A stretch of 64,000 nucleotides of DNA. It comes from Robiginitalea marina. GTDB taxonomy: Bacteria > Bacteroidota > Bacteroidia > Flavobacteriales > Flavobacteriaceae. The DNA is taken from the NCBI RefSeq assembly GCF_024006985.1, contig NZ_JAMXIB010000005.1, positions 208,795-272,794 on the forward strand. Reading direction: 5' to 3'. The notes beneath the pieces are model-generated. The model was not told the DNA's origin and did not search any database. It saw nothing but the letters and a program-made list of their open reading frames with translations. Made by a program: the position numbers and the translations under genes. Shown piece after piece: positions 1 to 8,646 of this stretch. Positions within the stretch are counted from its first letter, which is position 1. The number at the start of each line of letters is the position of its first letter.

Positions 1-2
1 AC

Positions 3-2195
3 CCCGACATGGAGGCTTCCGTGATCCGCGTTTTTGTCGATCTCTACCGAAAGGGCCTGATTTACCGGGGGTACCGTATGGTGAACTGGGATCCTGAGGC
101 CCGCACCACCCTTTCCGATGAGGAGGTGATCTACGAGGAGCGGCAGGGGTTCCTGTACTACATCGGATATCCTATTGTAGGTTCCGACGACAGGGTAATC
201 ATCGCCACCACCCGTCCGGAAACCCTGCTGGGCGATGTGGCCGTCTGCGTGCACCCCGGGGATGAGCGCTTTACCCACCTGCACGGGAAGCGGGTCAGGG
301 TGCCCATTTGTGACCGGGAAGTCCCCGTGATTGCGGACCCCTATGTAAGTATGGAATTCGGTACGGGGTGTTTGAAGATTACCCCCGCCCACGATGAAAA
401 TGATTACCGGATAGGGCAACAGCACGACCTGGAAATCATCGATATTTTCAACCCCGACGCAACCCTGAACCACTACGGCCTGCATTATGAGGGGATGGAC
501 CGCTTTGAGGCCAGGAAGGCCATTGTGGGCGAACTGGAGCAGCAGGGCTACCTGATCAAAACCGAGCCGTATACCAATAAGGTGGGTACTTCGGAACGCA
601 CCGGGGCAGTGATCGAGCCGCGCCTTTCGGACCAGTGGTTTTTAAGCATGAAGGAGCTCGCCCAGCCCGCCATGGAGGCGGTGCTCAGCACCGGGGAAGT
701 GCGCCTGGTTCCGTCCCGGTTCGAGAACACCTACCGGCACTGGATGGAAAACATCCGCGACTGGAATATCTCCCGGCAGTTGTGGTGGGGCCAGCGCATC
801 CCCGCCTGGTACTACGGCCCCGGAAAGGAAGATTACGCCGTGGCAGATACCCCGGAAGGGGCCCTGGAGCTCGCGCGGCAGCAAAGCGGAAACCCCGGGC
901 TGGAGGCGTCTGACCTCCGGCAGGATGAGGATGTACTGGATACCTGGTTTTCTTCCTGGCTCTGGCCGATCAGCGTTTTTGGAGGCATCCTGGAACCTGA
1001 AAATGAGGAAATCGAGTATTACTACCCGACCACCGACCTGGTGACCGGCCCGGACATCCTCTTTTTCTGGGTGGCCCGGATGATTATGGCAGGATACCAT
1101 TTCAGGGGGGAGCGCCCTTTTGAAACGGTATACCTGACGGGGCTGGTGCGCGATAAACAGCGCAGGAAGATGTCCAAGTCGCTGGGAAATTCGCCTGACG
1201 CCCTTGGCCTGATCGAGCAGTATGGGGCTGACGGGGTTCGGGTGGGCCTGCTGCTGAGCGCGGCGGCAGGAAACGACCTGCTTTTCGACGAGGGACTTTG
1301 CCAGCAGGGTATGAACTTTGCCAACAAGGTTTGGAATGCCTTTCGCCTGGTGCAGGGGTGGCAGGTGGAAGACCGCCCGCAACCCGAGGAAGCGCTACTG
1401 GGTATCCGGTGGTATGAGGCCCGGTTCCAGGCAACCCTGGAGGAAATTGAGGACCATTACGCCAAATACCGGATTTCCGATGCCCTGATGGCCACCTACA
1501 AACTGGTATGGGACGATTTCTGTTCCTGGCTGCTGGAAATCGTAAAACCGCCCTTTGGGGAACCCATGGACCGCCGGACCTATGCCGCGGTGATTGGGCT
1601 GTTCGAAGGCAACCTGAAATTGCTGCACCCGTTTATGCCCTTCCTTACCGAAGAGGTATGGCAACATATCGAGAGCCGTAAACCCGAGGAGGCCCTGGTA
1701 GTGGCCCCCTGGCCTGAAAGGCAACCGTTTGAGGGCGCGCTGTTGGAGGGGTTTGAGTTTACGCGGGAAGTCATCTCCGGCATCCGCACCATCCGCAAGG
1801 AGAAAAACATCCCTTTCCGGGAAGCGGTTTCCCTGCAGGTCCTGGACGAGGAAGGGGCAGACCGCAAGTGGGAGCTGTTGGTCCGCAAGCTTGCGAATGT
1901 GGACCAGGTTAGCCTTGAGGCTTCAGCCCCCGAAGGCGCCCTTTCGTTCAGGGTGCGCAGCAATGAGTATTTTATCCCCCTTGAAGGGGCCGTGGACCTG
2001 GAAGAGGAATTGCGCAAGATTCGGGAAGAACTCGAATACACCCGGGGATTCCTGGCCTCGGTGGAAAAAAAGCTCTCCAATTCCCGGTTTGTGGACAATG
2101 CTCCCGAGCAGGTAGTGGCCCTGGAGCGCAAAAAAGCCGCGGACGCCGCCGCAAAAATAGAGACCCTGGAAAAGAGCCTGGCCAAGCTGCAATAA
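3..2195 (+). CDS. valS: Valine--tRNA ligase, 5'-truncated by window edge
   Basis: Class I aminoacyl-tRNA synthetase that charges tRNA-Val in the cytosol. The frame is open from base 3, so the start and the HIGH motif lie outside the window; about 730 residues remain of a family usually near 880. Visible parts are the CP1 editing domain (TTRPETLLGD, and GTGCLKITPAHDENDY typical of the proofreading pocket), the KMSKS ATP-binding loop as RRKMSKSLGNS at bases 1161-1190, the anticodon-binding domain, and a C-terminal Glu/Lys-rich coiled coil from about base 1990 to the stop. DxKxRRKMSKS together with this editing domain and coiled-coil tail is characteristic of ValRS rather than IleRS or LeuRS. 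It ends 13 bp from the convergent outer-membrane protein gene, and no terminator hairpin is visible between them. Confidence 0.96.
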   Translation, partial: PDMEASVIRVFVDLYRKGLIYRGYRMVNWDPEARTTLSDEEVIYEERQGFLYYIGYPIVGSDDRVIIATTRPETLLGDVAVCVHPGDERFTHLHGKRVRVPICDREVPVIADPYVSMEFGTGCLKITPAHDENDYRIGQQHDLEIIDIFNPDATLNHYGLHYEGMDRFEARKAIVGELEQQGYLIKTEPYTNKVGTSERTGAVIEPRLSDQWFLSMKELAQPAMEAVLSTGEVRLVPSRFENTYRHWMENIRDWNISRQLWWGQRIPAWYYGPGKEDYAVADTPEGALELARQQSGNPGLEASDLRQDEDVLDTWFSSWLWPISVFGGILEPENEEIEYYYPTTDLVTGPDILFFWVARMIMAGYHFRGERPFETVYLTGLVRDKQRRKMSKSLGNSPDALGLIEQYGADGVRVGLLLSAAAGNDLLFDEGLCQQGMNFANKVWNAFRLVQGWQVEDRPQPEEALLGIRWYEARFQATLEEIEDHYAKYRISDALMATYKLVWDDFCSWLLEIVKPPFGEPMDRRTYAAVIGLFEGNLKLLHPFMPFLTEEVWQHIESRKPEEALVVAPWPERQPFEGALLEGFEFTREVISGIRTIRKEKNIPFREAVSLQVLDEEGADRKWELLVRKLANVDQVSLEASAPEGALSFRVRSNEYFIPLEGAVDLEEELRKIREELEYTRGFLASVEKKLSNSRFVDNAPEQVVALERKKAADAAAKIETLEKSLAKLQ

Positions 2196-2208
2196 GGCAC
2201 AGGCCCGT

Positions 2209-3363
2209 TTATTCCTCCGCTGGTTTGAAGGCGTCCCTTAAGTCGGGGTCGATAGGGATCCCTTTCCTGCCAAAACGATAGACGAGCCCCAGATTAAGGA
2301 CGTAATCGGCAAATGCGGCATCCCCGTTCCTGGGGGTTCCCGTCAGCAGCTCGGTTTCGAGGTCCGTCACGCTCTGGGGTCGCTCCCTCCGAACGGCCAC
2401 GGGTACACTGAGGGTCAGGCCGAAGTTTCCCCTTAGGCAGGTGATGCCCGGGTCAATGGAAAGGACATTTCCGGGGCGACGGAAACCCCCGCTTCCCCCG
2501 ATGAAGTCGCGCACCGGCACTGCATCGAAACGGGCGCCCAGGGATGCGGTAAACGCCTCTGACAGGACCCGTGTCAACCCCATCCTGAGGGAGTATTGAT
2601 CCGGAACCGACATGATGGCTTCATTTTCAAGCAGCGGGTTCAGCGTTTCCCTGAAGGTGCGGGTACCGTTGATTTCCCTGGGGTTCGAAAGATAAAAACC
2701 TCCCCCGTACATGAATAGTTTCGGCAGGAATTCCCAGTAGTACTGGAATTCAGCTGAAATCCCGAACCCGCCGTCACCGGGTTGAATGGACTGGTCTACC
2801 GGCCGGACTTCCGGTCGGCCGTCGACACCCACGTTATAAAAGATGTCTGAAGCATTGAAGTTTCCGGTTGGCAATTTCATCCCCAGAGCGATTGCTATAT
2901 TTCCTTTGGGTTGTTCCAAAGGGTCCAGTAACCAATACCCAACAGACCAACGGATATCGGCCAGACCACGGGAATACGTCGTGTTCCGCTCTTCCCGCCC
3001 ATGTTCATAAAGGGAAGAGCGGGTGTTAATCACGGTTGGGATTGCCAGGGTGGCAAACCATCGGTCACTGATCCCATAGGTTGCGGTAAAATCCCAGGCA
3101 TGGGAATGGTTAATGACTTCTGTTCCGTTGGAGACCCGGTCCGGTTCCTCCTCAGTTCCCCGGAAATGCCGGAACGATTTGAAGTAGCGGTAGTTCACCC
3201 CCAGCATTAGCTCGCCTTCCCCGAGCAATCCGGATTGGGGAAACGCACCGGAACAACTCGAAAAATGGCGGATAACCACGCAACCCTGGCCCCGCATGGA
3301 GTGCCAGAACAGGAGCGGGATAAAGCCAATGGCCATTTTGAAAAAGGTTCTTTGTATTTTCAT
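2209..3363 (-). CDS. Putative outer-membrane beta-barrel protein
   Basis: A 384-residue protein with a hydrophobic N-terminal stretch (residues 8-25, FKMAIGFIPLLFWHSMRGQG) that fits a signal peptide, followed by alternating aromatic/polar strands such as LMLGVNYRYF, WFATLAIPTVI and GFGISAEFQYYWEF, and a final segment LNLGLVYRFG resembling a last beta strand. This is the look of a Bacteroidota outer-membrane barrel, similar in style to the MetA-pathway transporter-like barrels. I do not recognise a precise family or substrate. The gene is divergent from the two-component system at 3602 and has a terminator-like hairpin in its own leader. Confidence 0.55.
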   Translation of the reverse strand: MKIQRTFFKMAIGFIPLLFWHSMRGQGCVVIRHFSSCSGAFPQSGLLGEGELMLGVNYRYFKSFRHFRGTEEEPDRVSNGTEVINHSHAWDFTATYGISDRWFATLAIPTVINTRSSLYEHGREERNTTYSRGLADIRWSVGYWLLDPLEQPKGNIAIALGMKLPTGNFNASDIFYNVGVDGRPEVRPVDQSIQPGDGGFGISAEFQYYWEFLPKLFMYGGGFYLSNPREINGTRTFRETLNPLLENEAIMSVPDQYSLRMGLTRVLSEAFTASLGARFDAVPVRDFIGGSGGFRRPGNVLSIDPGITCLRGNFGLTLSVPVAVRRERPQSVTDLETELLTGTPRNGDAAFADYVLNLGLVYRFGRKGIPIDPDLRDAFKPAEE

Positions 3364-3380
3364 GTTTGGAATTGGAGTTT

Positions 3381-3410
3381 AAAAGGAAAAGCCAGCATTT
3401 CTACTGGCTT
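3381..3410 (-). terminator. U-tracted hairpin inside the leader of the outer-membrane protein gene
   Basis: Read on the minus strand, AAGCCAG (3410-3404) pairs with CTGGCTT (3395-3389) around an 8-nt loop, followed by TTTTCCTTTT down to 3381. It lies 18 bp before the start codon, with no gene upstream on this strand, so it would act as a leader attenuator or a 5'-end stem-loop. A weak promoter-like box TAAGTTTA sits at 3423-3430. Confidence 0.35.
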
Positions 3411-3601
3411 CCCTTATTTAACTAAACTTAACGCTACCTCTTGCGATTCGATAAAGCTGTACCTTTATCCTGATGCTAAAGTAAGGCAGGCATCCGTTCG
3501 CGGGGGTTATTGTAAAACAAATTGAATTAACAAAAAGTTAAAGGGCTTAAGGATCCGATAATAACGCTTAACTCAGGCGCTAAATTCCCGTTTATTGCAA
3601 C

Positions 3602-4888
3602 ATGGTTCTAAAGCGGATAGCATTCGTTTCCCTCCTGGTGGTATCCATTGCCGGGCTTGCCATGGTGCAGTACCGATACCTCAAAATTGGCCTGAACCTG
3701 GCGCGGGTACAATTCAGCCAAAAGATCGCCCAGGCGGGGGCGGAAATCAAAAGGGACCTGAGCGACCGCAACCAGCTCACCTACCTGCTGGCCAATGCCC
3801 TGGAACAGGATACCAGCTTTTTCCGGACAGACCCGGCCCAGCTTACGGATGCCTCTCGGTATTTCCTGAAGGATTACCTGCGGGAGCGCCTGCTGGACCA
3901 TCAATTGGACAGGGACTTCAGTTTTGCCCTCATGGCCCGGGACAGCAGCTATTACCTGCAATCGGCTGCAAGCCCACAGGGGGAGCCTGAGGGGGTGGTC
4001 TACCCCCTGGAATTGCAAGGCTACCTCCCGGAGCGATTGGGCAAACGGATGGTCCTTCAATTGGAATTCCAGAACCTGAACACGTATTTTTTGTCGCAGC
4101 TTAACGGGCTCATTTTGCCCAGCCTGCTATTTATGGCGGGCATTGTTGCCGTGGTGCTCTGGATCCTTCGCACCTATTACTGGCAGCGGCAGGTGATTAC
4201 CACTACCAACGAGTTCATCAACAACCTGACCCACGAGTTGCGCACCCCGGTTTTTTCCATCAGCCTGGCGGCCAAAATCCTGGAGGGCCGGGTAGGGGAG
4301 AAGGAACGGGAGATGACCGCGACCATCCTGCAGCAAACCAGAAAGCTGTCGACCCATATCGACCAGGTCCTCGAGTTGGGGTCCCTGGAACACGCCAAAG
4401 CAGTGATCCGAAGGGAGCCTGTGGACTTTATGCCCCACCTGGAACGGATATGCCGGGAGTTCGGGGTGCTTTGCCACCTGGAGGAACAACCCTTTTCCTA
4501 TAGCCTGCCCGAAGGCTCAATCCCCTTGAATGCTTCGGTATTCCACCTGGAAAACGCCATCAACAACCTGCTGGACAATGCCCGAAAATATGGGGAAAAA
4601 ACCCCGATTCGGCTGGAGGCGTTCCTAAAGGGGAAGGCGCTGCACCTGCGAATCCGGAACGGGGGGACGCCCATCCCCGCGGAGGCCCTGCAGCAGATTT
4701 TCAAGAAATATTACCGCGTTCCCGGGGGCGACCGGCAAAAGGTGAGGGGCTACGGGCTGGGGCTGAGCTATGTCCGGATCATTGCTGAGCGGCACGGGGG
4801 TAACGTTACGGTCCGCAGCGATATGCAGGACGGGACCGTGGTGGACTTTATAGTACCTTTGAATACTGATGGAAACAAAACCGTATAA
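3602..4888 (+). CDS. Two-component sensor histidine kinase, membrane-bound
   Basis: A 428-residue sensor kinase that should autophosphorylate on His and pass phosphate to the response regulator encoded next. The N-terminus has one membrane segment (residues 4-22), then a periplasmic domain of about 145 residues of unknown ligand, then a second membrane segment (171-190, LILPSLLFMAGIVAVVLWIL). The HisKA domain has the H-box HELRTP at His211; the HATPase domain shows the N-box NAINNLLDNARKYG and G-box GYGLGLSYV. The stop overlaps the start of the response regulator by 20 bp, so the two are translated together. The signal sensed cannot be told from the sequence. Confidence 0.93.
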   Translation: MVLKRIAFVSLLVVSIAGLAMVQYRYLKIGLNLARVQFSQKIAQAGAEIKRDLSDRNQLTYLLANALEQDTSFFRTDPAQLTDASRYFLKDYLRERLLDHQLDRDFSFALMARDSSYYLQSAASPQGEPEGVVYPLELQGYLPERLGKRMVLQLEFQNLNTYFLSQLNGLILPSLLFMAGIVAVVLWILRTYYWQRQVITTTNEFINNLTHELRTPVFSISLAAKILEGRVGEKEREMTATILQQTRKLSTHIDQVLELGSLEHAKAVIRREPVDFMPHLERICREFGVLCHLEEQPFSYSLPEGSIPLNASVFHLENAINNLLDNARKYGEKTPIRLEAFLKGKALHLRIRNGGTPIPAEALQQIFKKYYRVPGGDRQKVRGYGLGLSYVRIIAERHGGNVTVRSDMQDGTVVDFIVPLNTDGNKTV

Positions 4889-5567
4889 AATACTTTTGGT
4901 AGAGGATGATACCTCCCTGGGGTACCTGTTGACGGAATACCTCAGGATGAAGGGCATGGAAGTGCTTTGGGCAAAAACAACCGCCGAGGTACTCCCTTTG
5001 CTCGAGCAGAAGGTCTTTGACCTGCTCATCCTCGATGTGATGATGCCCGATACGGACGGCTTTACCCTGGGGGGGCAAATCCGTGAGCGCCATCCGTCCG
5101 TACCCTTCCTGTTCCTGACGGCCAGGTCCATGAAGATCGATGTGCTCAAGGGCTTTTCGGTGGGGGCCGTGGACTACCTGAAAAAGCCTATTGATGAAGA
5201 AGAACTGGTCGTGCGGATCGAAACCCTGCTCTCGCGCCTTTCCTCCAAGTCGGAACCGCCTTCCGACGGGCTGCAATCCCTCGGCCGATTTCAGTATGAC
5301 CCCCAGAACCAGTGCCTCAGGCTGGATGGGGACGAGATCGCGCTTACCAGTCGCGAGAGCGAACTGTTGTCGTATCTCCTGCGCCACCGCAACCGCCTTT
5401 GTACCCATGCCGATATCCTGAAGCGGATCTGGGGCCGGAATGATTATTTCAACCGAAAAAGCCTGAACGTCTTCGTTACCCGACTCCGGAAGCTCCTCGA
5501 AGCCGACGACTCCCTTCGGATCGAGAACGTCCATGGGCAGGGTTTTATCCTCAGGGTGCCCGGTTAG
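4869..5567 (+). CDS. Response regulator, OmpR/PhoB family
   Basis: A 232-residue DNA-binding response regulator. The receiver domain (about residues 5-120) has the acidic pair in LLVEDD and the phospho-acceptor Asp in LLILDVMMPDTDG, with Lys in YLKKP. A winged-helix trans_reg_C domain fills the C-terminal half (ALTSRESELLSYLLRHRN, then KSLNVFVTRLRKLL and the terminal GQGFIL hairpin). It overlaps the upstream kinase gene, which is its evident partner. Targets are unknown; the neighbouring barrel and lipoprotein genes are candidates by position only. Confidence 0.94.
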   Translation: METKPYKILLVEDDTSLGYLLTEYLRMKGMEVLWAKTTAEVLPLLEQKVFDLLILDVMMPDTDGFTLGGQIRERHPSVPFLFLTARSMKIDVLKGFSVGAVDYLKKPIDEEELVVRIETLLSRLSSKSEPPSDGLQSLGRFQYDPQNQCLRLDGDEIALTSRESELLSYLLRHRNRLCTHADILKRIWGRNDYFNRKSLNVFVTRLRKLLEADDSLRIENVHGQGFILRVPG

Positions 5568-5645
5568 GCGCCCGCCCGCTCCCGAAACCGTGATTCCATG
5601 CCCTATATGAACCGGGAAAGTTTTGTATTTTTAAAATAAAAAAAA

Positions 5646-6299
5646 ATGAAAAGAAAATTCCTGGCCCTGCTGCAGGCGGGGCTCCTCCTGATGGCTTGCG
5701 ATTCCGATTCCGGTACGGATACAGACCCCAACATCCCGATCCCCGGGGCGCGAACCAGCATCCCGGATGCCAACTTTGAAGCCGCCCTGGTGGCCCTCGG
5801 CCTCGATGATGAGGTGGACGGATCGGTCCTGACCTCCCGTATTGAGGGGGTCCAACGCCTGGATGTGGCAAACCAGGGCATCCAGGACCTTACGGGCATA
5901 GGTGGCTTCAAGGCCCTGATTGACCTGAGTGTCCGGGACAATGCGCTCACCGCACTGGATATCCGGTCCAATACGAATTTGCTTTTTGTCTGGGCCGAGA
6001 ACAACCAACTGACCCGTTTGCAGATCGGGGTGAACCCGGGCATCGAAAAAATAGGGGCTTCCGGGAACCAACTTACCGGCCTGGACTTAGCGGATTATAC
6101 TTCCCTGCAGCTGCTGGACCTGGCCAATAATCAGATCACTTCCATCGATGTTTCGACCCTTCCGCTTCCCTCCTTTAATGAATTCAGGATTGAGGGAAAC
6201 CCGCTGACCTGCATCCTGGTGAGCCCCCAGCAACTGGCCAGTATCCCCGCTTCGTGGTCGAAGGATGAATCGGATGAGTACAGCCTGGATTGTGAATAA
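5646..6299 (+). CDS. Leucine-rich-repeat lipoprotein
   Basis: A 217-residue protein with a lipoprotein signal ending in LLLMAC, so Cys at about residue 18 should be lipidated. An acidic linker (DSDSGTDTDPN) follows, then irregular leucine-rich repeats, for example VQRLDVANQGIQDLTGIGG, FKALIDLSVRDNALTALDI, LQLLDLANNQITSIDV. Such proteins in Bacteroidota are exposed surface proteins of unknown binding partner. The start is preceded by a run of A and T with a promoter-like TATTTTTA at 5626-5633. Its function beyond surface anchoring is not recognisable. Confidence 0.75.
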   Translation: MKRKFLALLQAGLLLMACDSDSGTDTDPNIPIPGARTSIPDANFEAALVALGLDDEVDGSVLTSRIEGVQRLDVANQGIQDLTGIGGFKALIDLSVRDNALTALDIRSNTNLLFVWAENNQLTRLQIGVNPGIEKIGASGNQLTGLDLADYTSLQLLDLANNQITSIDVSTLPLPSFNEFRIEGNPLTCILVSPQQLASIPASWSKDESDEYSLDCE

Positions 6300-6310
6300 T
6301 CTCATGGACA

Positions 6311-6325
6311 GGGGGGTATCCCCCC
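6311..6325 (+). terminator. GC-only hairpin after the LRR lipoprotein gene
   Basis: GGGGGG-TAT-CCCCCC begins 11 bp after the stop codon and is followed by ACCCCCA rather than a T run. It may end the lipoprotein transcript or stabilise its 3' end. The same G-run/C-run arrangement occurs at 60715-60737. From here to 6423 I see no gene. Confidence 0.35.
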
Positions 6326-6423
6326 ACCCCCAAATACTAAATTAACGGAAATCCCTGCAGTTCCCTTGCAAGGTTAAAAAAGGGTTGTGCCCCGGGCCCC
6401 GTGGCAGAAAAGGCTGCTTTTAC

Positions 6424-6431
6424 TATTTTTG
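6424..6431 (+). promoter_or_regulatory. Bacteroidota -7 box before the desaturase-family gene
   Basis: TATTTTTG matches TAnnTTTG, 17 bp before the ATG at 6449. No clear -33 TTTG is seen. Its position inside the longer GTG-started frame favours the ATG start. Confidence 0.4.
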
Positions 6432-6448
6432 AGAAATATTCCCGGAGA

Positions 6449-7717
6449 ATGGAAGCTTACGCAAATGCCCTTTTGTACGCCATCCCTTTTTTTATCGTGC
6501 TGATGCTGATAGAGATCGGTTATGGGCACCTGGTCCGAAATCAGAAATATAAGGTTATGGATACCGTGAGTTCCATCAGTTCGGGGCTTACCAATATCCT
6601 TAAGGACTCCCTGGGACTGGGGGTGGTGCTGGTCAGCTACCCTTATTTGTTAGAGCACCTGGCCCTGACACAGATCAGGGCGACCTGGGGGGTATGGCTT
6701 ACCGCCTTTGTGGCCATCGATTTTGCGGGGTACTGGAACCACCGCCTCAGCCACAGGGTGAATGTCTTCTGGAACCAGCATGTTATCCACCACAGCAGTG
6801 AGGAATTCAACCTGGCCTGTGCCCTGCGGCAATCCATTTCCAACCTGGTGGGGTATTTTCCCCTGCTGCTGATTCCGGCCGCCCTGCTCGGGGTCCCCGA
6901 GAAGGTTGTGGCCATTTTGGCGCCCATCCACCTTTTTGCACAGTTTTGGTACCACACCCAACACATCGGTAAAATGGGCTGGCTGGAGTATGTGATTGTC
7001 ACCCCCTCCCAGCACCGGGTACACCATGCGATCAACCCTGAGTATATCGATAAGAACCTGGGGCAGGTGCTTTGTGTTTGGGACCGCCTTTTCGGGACCT
7101 TCCAGGAGGAACTTGACGAGGTGCCACCCCAGTACGGGGTCCTCAAACCTGCGGCTACCTGGAACCCCATCCATATCAACTTCCAGCACCTGTGGGGTCT
7201 GATGCAGGATGCCTGGCGTACCCGGAGCGTTTGGGACAAGTTGCGCATCTGGGTGATGCCTACAGGGTGGAGGCCTGCGGACGTGGAGGCGAAATACCCC
7301 AGGGAAATCATTTCGGATGTCTATCATTTTGAGCGGTACTGCCCCCCGGCTTCCCTGGGCATGAAGGCCTATGCGATATTCCAAATGACGGCTACCCTGG
7401 CCTTGTTGCTGTTCATGTTTTACAATTACGGGCAGATTGGCTTTGACGGGCTGCTCATGTTCGGGGTCTTTGTGTTTGCCGGGATCTACGGCTACACCAC
7501 CCTGATGGACGGAAAACCATATGCCGCCTGGATCGAATCCGGCAGGGCCCTTGCGGGCCTCGCCCTGTTGCTGGGTACAGGAGACTGGTTCGGCCTGGGC
7601 ACCTATTGGGCCCAGGGCCCCTGGTGGGTTGGGCTCTATTTCGCGATCACCCTTTTTGCGGGGATATATTTCCGGTACGTGGAGAAGGGCACCGAACAAA
7701 GCCCCCTGGCATACTAA
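6449..7717 (+). CDS. Sterol desaturase / fatty acid hydroxylase family membrane protein
   Basis: Integral membrane di-iron oxygenase family. Four histidine clusters are visible: HRLSH, HHSSEE (HVIHH), HTQH and HRVHH, the pattern that ligates the di-iron centre. Several membrane segments flank them (for example LLYAIPFFIVLMLIEIGYG near the N-terminus), and the C-terminal quarter adds extra hydrophobic helices (TATLALLLFMFYNYG, ALAGLALLLGTG) beyond the core domain. I take the ATG at 6449 (422 aa) because a promoter box lies at 6424; a GTG at 6401 would add 16 residues. The substrate is unknown; family members act on lipids, and the convergent neighbour operon makes phospholipids. Confidence 0.88.
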   Translation: MEAYANALLYAIPFFIVLMLIEIGYGHLVRNQKYKVMDTVSSISSGLTNILKDSLGLGVVLVSYPYLLEHLALTQIRATWGVWLTAFVAIDFAGYWNHRLSHRVNVFWNQHVIHHSSEEFNLACALRQSISNLVGYFPLLLIPAALLGVPEKVVAILAPIHLFAQFWYHTQHIGKMGWLEYVIVTPSQHRVHHAINPEYIDKNLGQVLCVWDRLFGTFQEELDEVPPQYGVLKPAATWNPIHINFQHLWGLMQDAWRTRSVWDKLRIWVMPTGWRPADVEAKYPREIISDVYHFERYCPPASLGMKAYAIFQMTATLALLLFMFYNYGQIGFDGLLMFGVFVFAGIYGYTTLMDGKPYAAWIESGRALAGLALLLGTGDWFGLGTYWAQGPWWVGLYFAITLFAGIYFRYVEKGTEQSPLAY

Positions 7718-7721
7718 GGGG

Positions 7722-7985
7722 TTAGGAGCGTTTTTTTACCTCCTTATTCACCAATTCGATGTATGCTTTCATCGCTTCCTCTGGCGCAATATCCCTGGCC
7801 TGTATCAGGGCATTGGCCTTGAAGGCATTGATGAGGGGCGTCTTGCTTCCCGGGTTGTTAAAATTCTGGTTGGCGATTTTAAAGTAGGCGTAAAGCTTCA
7901 GCAATAAGTCAGCGGGCAGCAGGCTGGTGTACCCGTTTATAAAGTCTACCGCTTCCCGGAATTCCTTTTGTAATTCGTTATCCAT
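7722..7985 (-). CDS. Acyl-CoA-binding protein family
   Basis: A protein of about 87 residues that matches the four-helix acyl-CoA-binding fold: helix 1 ELQKEFREAVDFI, the motif LLKLYAYFKIANQNFNN (the family's LKLYxLYKQAT signature), and the C-terminal EEAMKAYIELVNKEV (compare AxxxYI..V..L). Such proteins bind long-chain acyl-CoA thioesters and buffer or deliver them. I chose the start at 7985 because longer frames run into psd; the ATG overlaps the psd stop codon. It is the last gene of the rsfS-ftsH-LUD-cdsA-psd operon, which fits a role in supplying acyl chains for phospholipid metabolism (inference). Confidence 0.85.
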   Translation of the reverse strand: MDNELQKEFREAVDFINGYTSLLPADLLLKLYAYFKIANQNFNNPGSKTPLINAFKANALIQARDIAPEEAMKAYIELVNKEVKKRS

Positions 7986-8646
7986 CATCCTTTTGAGCAA
8001 GGGTGGCCACACAGGTCCTGGCCCCCACGACGCTTTGGTTGAGCTTTACGGTAACCTGGCAATCCAAAGGTAGCAACAAATCCAGACGGGAGCCAAATTT
8101 TATAAAGCCGGCATCCTCCCCTTGTTGCACGCTTTCGCCCACTTCGGCATAATTGACAATCCGGCGGGCCACTGCCCCCGCAATTTGCCGGTATCCAACC
8201 TTTCCGAACTTAGGGGTGTTGATGACCACGGTTGTCCGTTCGTTTTCCGTACTCGACTTCGGGTTCCAGGCCACCAGGTATTTTCCGGGATGGTATTTGG
8301 AATACACTACCTGCCCACTGGCCGGGTACCGGGTCACATGTACATTTACCGGCGACATAAAGATCGACACCTGAATGCGCGGGGCCTTGAAGTATTCGGT
8401 TTCTTCGACTTCTTCTATGGCCACGACTTTTCCGTCAGCAGGGGCCAGGATTTCGTCGAAGGTCTTGGGGGCGACCCGACTCGGGTTCCGGAAGAACTGC
8501 AGGACCATCACCAAAGCGCCAAACGCCAGCAGTTGTATCCCAACCCTGAGCCATTCCGCACCGACATAGAAATGCGCTATAAGGGCAATGACACTGCAAA
8601 GGAAAAAGGCAATCAGGATAATCTTTTGACCTTCTTTATGAAACAT
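7978..8646 (-). CDS. psd: Phosphatidylserine decarboxylase proenzyme
   Basis: Converts phosphatidylserine to phosphatidylethanolamine at the inner membrane. The 222-residue length and the sequence fit the short, archaetidylserine-decarboxylase-like form. Two hydrophobic helices occupy residues 8-45; the catalytic domain holds the motifs PADGKV, MSPVNVHVTRYP and, near residue 180, FGSR, where self-cleavage before Ser would create the pyruvoyl cofactor. It overlaps the end of cdsA by 11 bp and its stop overlaps the acyl-CoA-binding protein start, so translation of the three genes is likely coupled. Confidence 0.94.
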   Translation of the reverse strand: MFHKEGQKIILIAFFLCSVIALIAHFYVGAEWLRVGIQLLAFGALVMVLQFFRNPSRVAPKTFDEILAPADGKVVAIEEVEETEYFKAPRIQVSIFMSPVNVHVTRYPASGQVVYSKYHPGKYLVAWNPKSSTENERTTVVINTPKFGKVGYRQIAGAVARRIVNYAEVGESVQQGEDAGFIKFGSRLDLLLPLDCQVTVKLNQSVVGARTCVATLAQKDDG

